Below are positions 7,641 to 11,729 of a DNA stretch of 11,729 nt, in pieces. Every line of letters starts with the position of its first letter. The stretch's first letter is position 1. Made by a program: the position numbers and the translations under genes. A model generated the notes under the pieces. It was given only the letters and a program-made list of their open reading frames with translations, did not search any database and was not told the DNA's origin. Origin of the DNA: Alistipes sp. (lineage in GTDB: Bacteria; Bacteroidota; Bacteroidia; Bacteroidales; Rikenellaceae); contig JAFYOF010000042.1 in NCBI GenBank assembly GCA_017560305.1, positions 1 through 11,729 on the forward strand, written 5' to 3'.

Positions 7641-7677
7641 CGAGAGAATGACTTTGATATGCGAGAGGAAAGAGATT

Positions 7678-7741
7678 TTGTTACACTTGTTACATTGTTA
7701 CACTGTTACAAGGGGTTTAACAGGTGTAACAACTGTAACAA
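7678..7741. repeat. GTTACA iteron-like array with inverted copies
   Basis: GTTACA occurs at 7680, 7689, 7697 and 7705 (steps of 9, 8 and 8), and its complement TGTAAC at 7725 and 7734 (step of 9). The outer parts form an inverted repeat of 17 positions with one mismatch (7678-7694 against 7725-7741). The array lies inside an 85-codon open frame (7569-7826), so a coding origin cannot be excluded, but the rest of that frame looks like nothing I recognise. The layout suggests clustered binding sites or an origin/primase region of a former mobile element. Confidence 0.65.
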
Positions 7742-7898
7742 CCGCTCTTCATTTGCTTTAACAGCAACAATGCGCCTCAATTTTTTTTACGGAATTCTCT
7801 ACTTTAGTGTATTACAGAAAAATTAATACCGTCATTCCACATTTTCGCATCCACCAACCATTGCAGTAGTTTATAAGAGTCTATGCGGAAATGATTGG

Positions 7899-7980
7899 AA
7901 CGCCGCCATTAAGGCGAGAGCAGAGGCTGCTTGCAGACTATGCCGAGTCGGGGCGGTGAAAAGCCGCGAATGCGGGTTAA
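7899..7980 (+). repeat. Element A, copy 4 (structured interspersed repeat, no AT-rich tail)
   Basis: P1 pairs CGCCGCC (7901-7907) with GGCGGTG (7952-7958). P2 is CTGC-TT-GCAG (7927-7936), again between GAGAGCAGAGG and ACTATGCCGAG. P3 is CCGC-GAAT-GCGG (7964-7975). It ends GGGTTAA without the AATTCAAAATT tail of the other copies. It stands 335 bases away from copy 3. Confidence 0.85.
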
Positions 7981-8037
7981 TCTTCCTTTGTTAATGTTTC
8001 GGTCGTAAGAGCGATTATTTAGGAAACTATAAGGTAG

Positions 8038-8076
8038 ATCCCCATCGTCGGACTTTGTCCTCCGGGGGATGACGAT
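8038..8076 (-). repeat. Element C, copy 1 (GTCATCCCC-type intergenic repeat)
   Basis: Four short arms lie in crossed order: ATCCCC (8038-8043), ATCGTC (8044-8049), GGGGAT (8065-8070) and GACGAT (8071-8076). The first pairs with the third and the second with the fourth. A small hairpin GGAC-TTT-GTCC (8050-8060) sits between them. Read on the minus strand it has the form CGTCATCCCC...GGGGATC common among interspersed intergenic repeats in many bacteria. Two crossed 6-base stems could form a pseudoknot or two alternative folds. Confidence 0.6.
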
Positions 8077-8114
8077 TTGATAACAACACTGAAGTACATA
8101 AATTCAATTTTTTT

Positions 8115-8204
8115 GTGGTAAAGTAGATGTAGAACGGGCGTTACGCCCGTATCTTCGGTGGCTCAATGCGCTTTGCGCATCGACGACCCCAGTCACCGAA
8201 GATA
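8115..8204 (+). repeat. Element B, copy 1 (compound hairpin element)
   Basis: A perfect hairpin ACGGGCG-TTA-CGCCCGT (8134-8150) is followed by a long inverted repeat: the 14-base left arm starting TATCTTCGGTG (8150-8163) pairs with the right arm ending CACCGAAGATA (8191-8204), with one G·T pair. Inside it lies a further perfect hairpin ATGCGC-TTT-GCGCAT (8166-8180). The first 48 bases match element B copy 2 at the right end of the window at 41 of 48 positions without gaps. No coding potential is seen. Confidence 0.85.
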
Positions 8205-8228
8205 TAATATATATTATAGGTCAAGAAC

Positions 8229-8257
8229 AAAAAAGACCCTCCCTTATGGGAGAGTCC
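8229..8257 (-). terminator. Intrinsic terminator of the DUF2723 gene
   Basis: On the minus strand GACTCTCCC pairs with GGGAGGGTC (one wobble) around an ATAA loop, followed by six T residues (A run 8229-8234 on the plus strand). The stem begins 28 bases after the gene's stop codon. The plus-strand reading has no T run, so it serves the leftward gene only. Confidence 0.88.
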
Positions 8258-8283
8258 TTAAATCAATAGTGAATAATTCTAAA

Positions 8284-11200
8284 TTACATCTCCACCTCGG
8301 GGGTGTCGAGGAGTTCGTTTGTACCCTTGTCGGGCTGGACAAGTTCCTCGTCGGTGTAGCCGAAGGTGCGGTAGTATTTGTTGAACCACTCAATAAGGTC
8401 GTTGCGCTTCATAAACGCTGCCAGGTAGTACAACTCCGACAACTCATCCATCTTGTCGCGTATCTCGCCCGCCACAAGGTTTGCCTTATAGCCGTCAAAC
8501 TGCAGGTAGTACTCGATGTACTCGATGAGCACATTGGCGTAGTTTGTCAGCAGGGCGTCGCCTCGCTCCATCTCGCCCAGCGAGTAGAATGCCTCGATGT
8601 AGGGGTAGGTGTTGGCGTCGGTGTAACGAATCTTTGGTGATGGCAGCACCTCCAGACCTCGCTCAAGACACTTCAGAGCCTCCTCGTTGCGTCCCTCACG
8701 GATGAGCTGCTTTGCCACGCGCGCGAAGTTATCACGAGCCTTCGATGCGGCGATGTTGTACTGCAGGAAGTGGTCGATGTGTACATCCTCATCGGCGAGG
8801 TTGCCGTAGCGGAATGTCTCCATCAGCCTTGGATATGCCCAGTCGGTGTCGATGCGACCAATCTCCCACGACGACTGATAAGGCGTGAGGATAGGCACAA
8901 GGCGGTAGGCGTAGCCATCAAACTGCAGGTAGTCCAGCAAGCCGAAGTCCTGCAGGATGTAGACCTGAGTGAAGCATATAGGGCGCTTCCAGTCGAAGTT
9001 AGCCAGCAGGTCCATAAGCATCAACTCGCTCTTGTCGAGTGAGCGCTTGCGCTCGGCGATGTTGATAAATACGGTGTCCACCATAAGGTCACGGTCTGCC
9101 TCCTTGACGATGCCCGAGGCGATAGCGGCATCCTTATCCACAGGGATTGCGATGCGGCGACCAGGCACATAGTCCACCAGCGAGCCGTCGGCAAGCTGCA
9201 CCTTGGTCTGCTCATCCTCGCGGGCGATGAAGTTGATTAACTCCTTGGCGTCAATCACTCGCTTCACGCGGTTGGTCACGGGTACGAAGTCATTCACGAA
9301 AGAATACTTGCTCGAAGGCAACGAGAATGGTACTCCCGCAGCCTCGTTGGCACGGGTCTTCATCTCGTCGATGTACCACTCGCCACCCAGGTAGCTTGAG
9401 TTCATAATTCTCACATCGGTGCGCACTCCGTCCACCTCCTGATTGTACCACAATGGGAAGGTGTCGTTGTCGCCGTAGTTTATCACGATGGCATTCTGAG
9501 GCAGCGACTGCAAGTAGTTCCAGCCGATGTCGCGTGCCATAGTTCTGCCCGAGCGGTCGTGGTCATCCCAGTTCTCTGCCGCAAGGATTGCAGGCACACC
9601 CAGTGCGAGCACGGTAGCCACCGTAGCCGTAACCTTTGCATCGCGGCGTGTGATGTAGCTCAGCGCGTCACGCAGAGCCAGCACGCCCAAACCAATCCAG
9701 ATTGAGAAGGCGTAGAACGAGCCCGCATATACATAATCTCTTTCGCGTGGCTCCGAAGGGCAGGTGTTGAAGTAGACCACCAGCGCGATACCCATCATCA
9801 CGAACAACCACATCACAACAGAGAAGTTTCTCTGGTCGCGGTTCAACTGATAGATAAGACCCAGCAGACCCAGCAGGAACGGCAGGAAGAAGTAGCGGTT
9901 GCGTGCAGGGTTGTTTGCCATCTCGCTTGGCAGGTCGCTCTGCGGACCGAGGTATGCCTCGTCCAGAGGGGTGATGCCCGAGAGCCAGTTGCCGTGCAGG
10001 ATGGTCTCGTTGCTTGCCTGTATATCGTCCTGACGACCCACGAAGTTCCAGAGGAAGTAGCGCCAGTACATATAGTTGAGCTGGTAGGTGAAGAAGTAGT
10101 AGAGGTTCTCGCTGAATGTAGGCTCGATGAAGCTCTCGCCCGTAGCGCTGTCATAGACCTTGCGACCATAGTCCAGCACCTCGCCACGCATAGCGTTGCC
10201 CTTCTCGTCACGCAGCACCTCGCCATTCTCATCACGCAACACATCAATCTTGGTGCGGTGTGCCGCCCAAGGCTTGTATGCCGCCTCGCCCTTTGCGGTG
10301 TTCCACAAGCGTGGGAAGAAGTGCTTGAACTCCGCAGGGTAGGTGTAGCCCGTGAGCGATACTATCTGGTCATACTTCTTCGTTGCGGCGTTGTAGTGGT
10401 AGGATGTGCTCTCCACATAGTCGTCGATAGGCGACGAGTAATACTGTCCGTAGAGCAGTGGGCGGTTGCCATACTGGTCACGGTTGAGCACCGAAAGCAG
10501 GGCGTGAGGGTTGTTCGGGTTATTGCTGTTCATCGGTGGGTTAGCCACGGCACGGATGGTCACCGTAGCGTACGATGAGAAGCCGATGAGAATCATCGTG
10601 GTGCAGATGAGGATAAGGTTCCACACCTTCTTGCCTGCACGGTGGGTGCGCACAACGCCCCAACCGAGTGCCGCCAGCAGAGCCAGCGCAAAGACCACGA
10701 TACCCGTATTTACAGGCAGACCCAGAGTGTTCACGGCGAACAGGTCGACCATAGCGCCGAGGTAGACTGTGTATGGGATGATGATGCCGTTGATGAAGCC
10801 TAAAATCAGGAGCGACAGCAGTGTAGCCATAGCCAGACCCTTGAGGGTAGTCTTCTTGTAGCGGCGGAAATAGTAGATGAACACCAGCGCGGGAACGGTC
10901 AGCAGGTTAAGGATATGCACACCGATTGAGAGTCCCATCAGGTAGGCGATAAGCACTATCCAGCGTGATGAGTGAGGCTCGTCGGCCTGCTCCTCCCACT
11001 TGAGCATAAGCCACACCACAAGCGCTGTAAACATCGACGAGAGGGCATATACCTCACCCTCGACAGCCGAGAACCAGAAGGTGTCGGTGAAGGTGTAGGC
11101 CAAGGCTCCCACAGCGCCAGCGCCGAGGGTTGCAATCTTGTCGCCATCGCTCATCGTGCGACCGCCAGCGGTGAAGATGCGGCGTGCAAGGTGGGTGATT

Positions 11201-11484
11201 GACCAGAAGAGGAACAGAATGCAGAAGGCACTTGCCAGACAGTTCATTCCGTTGACCATATGAGGCACATAGTACGATGATGGTGCAAACATCGTAGCGA
11301 TGCGAGCCATCAGCATAAAGAGCGGTGCCCCCGGTGGGTGACCCACCTCCAGTTTGTATGATGTAGCGATAAACTCGGCGCAGTCCCACAGACTCGAAGA
11401 GGGCTCCATCGTCATCAGATAGGTCAAGGCGGCGATAGTAAATACCACCCAACCAATCGTTTTATCCCAGCGTTTGAAATCCAT
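8284..11484 (-). CDS. DUF2723 membrane protein, putative protein O-mannosyltransferase (TMEM260-like, GT-C fold)
   Basis: A 1066-residue protein. Human TMEM260, in the same DUF2723 family, is a protein O-mannosyltransferase, so a lipid-linked mannosyl or related transferase is likely, acting at the periplasmic face. Visible signatures: first helix (9-26) then WDCAEFIA (33-40) with Asp34 and Glu37 in the first loop, GHPPGAPLF (48-56), VEGEVYAL (141-148), NNPNNPHALLS (321-331) with RPLLYGQYY (341-349), EPRERDY (578-584) and GDNDTFPLWYNQEVDGVRTD (671-690). About a dozen membrane helices occupy residues 1-640. The C-terminal 400 residues are soluble, with TPR-like helical pairs near 900-1000. Residues 416-431 hold a small tandem octapeptide repeat (LRDENGEV, LRDEKGNA). 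The gene stands alone with its own promoter and terminator. Substrate and acceptor are unknown. Confidence 0.87.
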   Translation of the reverse strand: MDFKRWDKTIGWVVFTIAALTYLMTMEPSSSLWDCAEFIATSYKLEVGHPPGAPLFMLMARIATMFAPSSYYVPHMVNGMNCLASAFCILFLFWSITHLARRIFTAGGRTMSDGDKIATLGAGAVGALAYTFTDTFWFSAVEGEVYALSSMFTALVVWLMLKWEEQADEPHSSRWIVLIAYLMGLSIGVHILNLLTVPALVFIYYFRRYKKTTLKGLAMATLLSLLILGFINGIIIPYTVYLGAMVDLFAVNTLGLPVNTGIVVFALALLAALGWGVVRTHRAGKKVWNLILICTTMILIGFSSYATVTIRAVANPPMNSNNPNNPHALLSVLNRDQYGNRPLLYGQYYSSPIDDYVESTSYHYNAATKKYDQIVSLTGYTYPAEFKHFFPRLWNTAKGEAAYKPWAAHRTKIDVLRDENGEVLRDEKGNAMRGEVLDYGRKVYDSATGESFIEPTFSENLYYFFTYQLNYMYWRYFLWNFVGRQDDIQASNETILHGNWLSGITPLDEAYLGPQSDLPSEMANNPARNRYFFLPFLLGLLGLIYQLNRDQRNFSVVMWLFVMMGIALVVYFNTCPSEPRERDYVYAGSFYAFSIWIGLGVLALRDALSYITRRDAKVTATVATVLALGVPAILAAENWDDHDRSGRTMARDIGWNYLQSLPQNAIVINYGDNDTFPLWYNQEVDGVRTDVRIMNSSYLGGEWYIDEMKTRANEAAGVPFSLPSSKYSFVNDFVPVTNRVKRVIDAKELINFIAREDEQTKVQLADGSLVDYVPGRRIAIPVDKDAAIASGIVKEADRDLMVDTVFINIAERKRSLDKSELMLMDLLANFDWKRPICFTQVYILQDFGLLDYLQFDGYAYRLVPILTPYQSSWEIGRIDTDWAYPRLMETFRYGNLADEDVHIDHFLQYNIAASKARDNFARVAKQLIREGRNEEALKCLERGLEVLPSPKIRYTDANTYPYIEAFYSLGEMERGDALLTNYANVLIEYIEYYLQFDGYKANLVAGEIRDKMDELSELYYLAAFMKRNDLIEWFNKYYRTFGYTDEELVQPDKGTNELLDTPEVEM

Positions 11485-11525
11485 ATTTTTTCGTTGACTA
11501 AATTATTTTCTTGTCGATTATCGGG

Positions 11526-11533
11526 CAAAGATA
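11526..11533 (-). promoter_or_regulatory. Bacteroidetes-type -7 element of the DUF2723 gene
   Basis: On the minus strand TATCTTTG matches TAnnTTTG exactly and lies 41 bases before the ATG at 11482-11484, giving a leader of about 35 bases that is A-rich without a Shine-Dalgarno sequence. No clear -33 TTTG is present. Just upstream, at the -33 region, lies a perfect palindrome AAATAAC-GATA-GTTATTT (11547-11564) that could be a regulator site. Confidence 0.6.
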
Positions 11534-11569
11534 CAAATTTAACGCTAAATAACGATAGTTATTTCCTGA

Positions 11570-11593
11570 AATTCAAAATTCATAATTCAAAAT
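11570..11593 (+). repeat. AATTCAAAATT motif, two copies
   Basis: AATTCAAAATT followed by CATAATTCAAAAT, upstream of the DUF2723 promoter. Same motif as after the polyprenyl synthase gene and at the ends of the A elements. Confidence 0.75.
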
Positions 11594-11599
11594 AGGGAT

Positions 11600-11635
11600 G
11601 TTGCCACGCTCATTACATTCGCTCGCAATGACGAG
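11600..11635 (-). repeat. Element C-like copy 2 (GTCATTGCGAG-type repeat)
   Basis: Read on the minus strand it begins CTCGTCATTGCGAGCGAA and ends GCGTGGCAA, the pattern of common CGTCATTGCGAG...GTGGCAA intergenic repeats. TTGC and GCAA can pair as the counterpart of ATCCCC/GGGGAT in copy 1. Direct identity with copy 1 is limited to about seven bases (TCGTCAT), so kinship is judged by layout. A small GTGTG/CACAC hairpin (11635-11650) follows. Confidence 0.5.
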
Positions 11636-11662
11636 TGTGGGAATGCACACCAATTTTCATTC

Positions 11663-11729
11663 GTGGCAAGGTAAGTGGAGAACGGGCGTAAAGCCCGTAT
11701 CTTCGGTGGCGTAGCGCTCTGCGCCACAC
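11663..11729 (+). repeat. Element B, copy 2 (cut by window edge)
   Basis: Positions 11663-11710 match copy 1 (8115-8162) at 41 of 48 positions with no gaps. The first hairpin is ACGGGC-GTAAA-GCCCGT (11682-11698), where the loop-side pair is lost but the stem kept. After the shared TATCTTCGGTGGC the sequence changes to a different hairpin, GTGGCG (11706-11711) with CGCCAC (11722-11727). The right arm expected from copy 1 would lie outside the window. Confidence 0.8.

Noticed and set aside
7569..7826. An 85-codon open frame starting at the ATG at 7569
   Set aside because: It spans the long hairpin and the GTTACA array, its middle part is simply the translated repeat (VTLVTLL, NRCNNCNN), and no domain or start signal supports it. 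It may be a gene remnant, but I cannot support a coding call.
7274..7980. Copies of element A read as a CRISPR array
   Set aside because: Copies are 60-95 bases long, irregularly spaced, diverged and partly truncated, with no constant spacer length and no cas genes in the window.
7983..8037. Possible small RNA or tRNA-like fold between element A copy 4 and element C
   Set aside because: Only a 5-base TTCCT/AGGAA pairing and a weak inner stem are visible, without tRNA arms or promoter.
9994..10578. A 194-codon plus-strand open frame opposite the DUF2723 gene
   Set aside because: It lies wholly inside a gene with strong family motifs on the other strand and is a GC-codon shadow. Similar frames opposite the yfhO-like gene and the polyprenyl synthase gene were discarded for the same reason.

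Overview
The window looks like chromosomal DNA from a Bacteroidales bacterium, and an Alistipes/Rikenellaceae-like genome would fit. The reasons are the gene families (a DUF3098 protein, a YfhO-family membrane protein and a very large DUF2723/TMEM260-like protein), the block ftsX–DUF3098–uppP–truB, which I recall as a typical Bacteroidetes arrangement, A-rich leaders without Shine-Dalgarno sequences, and promoter elements of the Bacteroidetes TAnnTTTG type. The genus is a guess from gene content and the fairly GC-rich coding sequence.

Layout. Positions 1-4713 hold a tightly packed leftward operon, in transcription order yfhO-like gene, ftsX (overlapping by 22 bases), DUF3098 gene, uppP and truB (cut by the window edge). 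A short divergent promoter region (4714-4823) separates it from a rightward long-chain polyprenyl diphosphate synthase gene (4824-5834), followed by a FucP-type sugar transporter of the MFS (5922-7199) whose codon use suggests very high expression and which ends in a strong intrinsic terminator. Positions 8284-11484 hold a leftward gene for a 1066-residue DUF2723 membrane protein (putative GT-C fold protein O-mannosyltransferase) with its own terminator and promoter.

The roughly 1.08 kb between the two converging genes (7200-8283) contains no convincing gene but is packed with structured repeats: four copies of one element (called A here), an iteron-like GTTACA array, a long hairpin with nearby direct repeats, and one copy each of two other interspersed elements (C and B). 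C and B recur in the same order and orientation upstream of the DUF2723 gene at the right end of the window. The A element is the most striking feature: three full copies keep the same three helices while the helix sequences change on both sides, and one central hairpin is entirely different in each copy between identical flanks. This is what selection for structure in RNA or single-stranded DNA would produce.

Functional theme (inference): several genes concern the lipid carrier and envelope. The polyprenyl synthase makes long isoprenoid diphosphates, UppP recycles undecaprenyl diphosphate, YfhO and DUF2723 proteins belong to or resemble GT-C glycosyltransferases that use polyprenyl-linked sugars, and FtsX acts in septal peptidoglycan remodelling. 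TruB (tRNA pseudouridine synthase) is an operon passenger.
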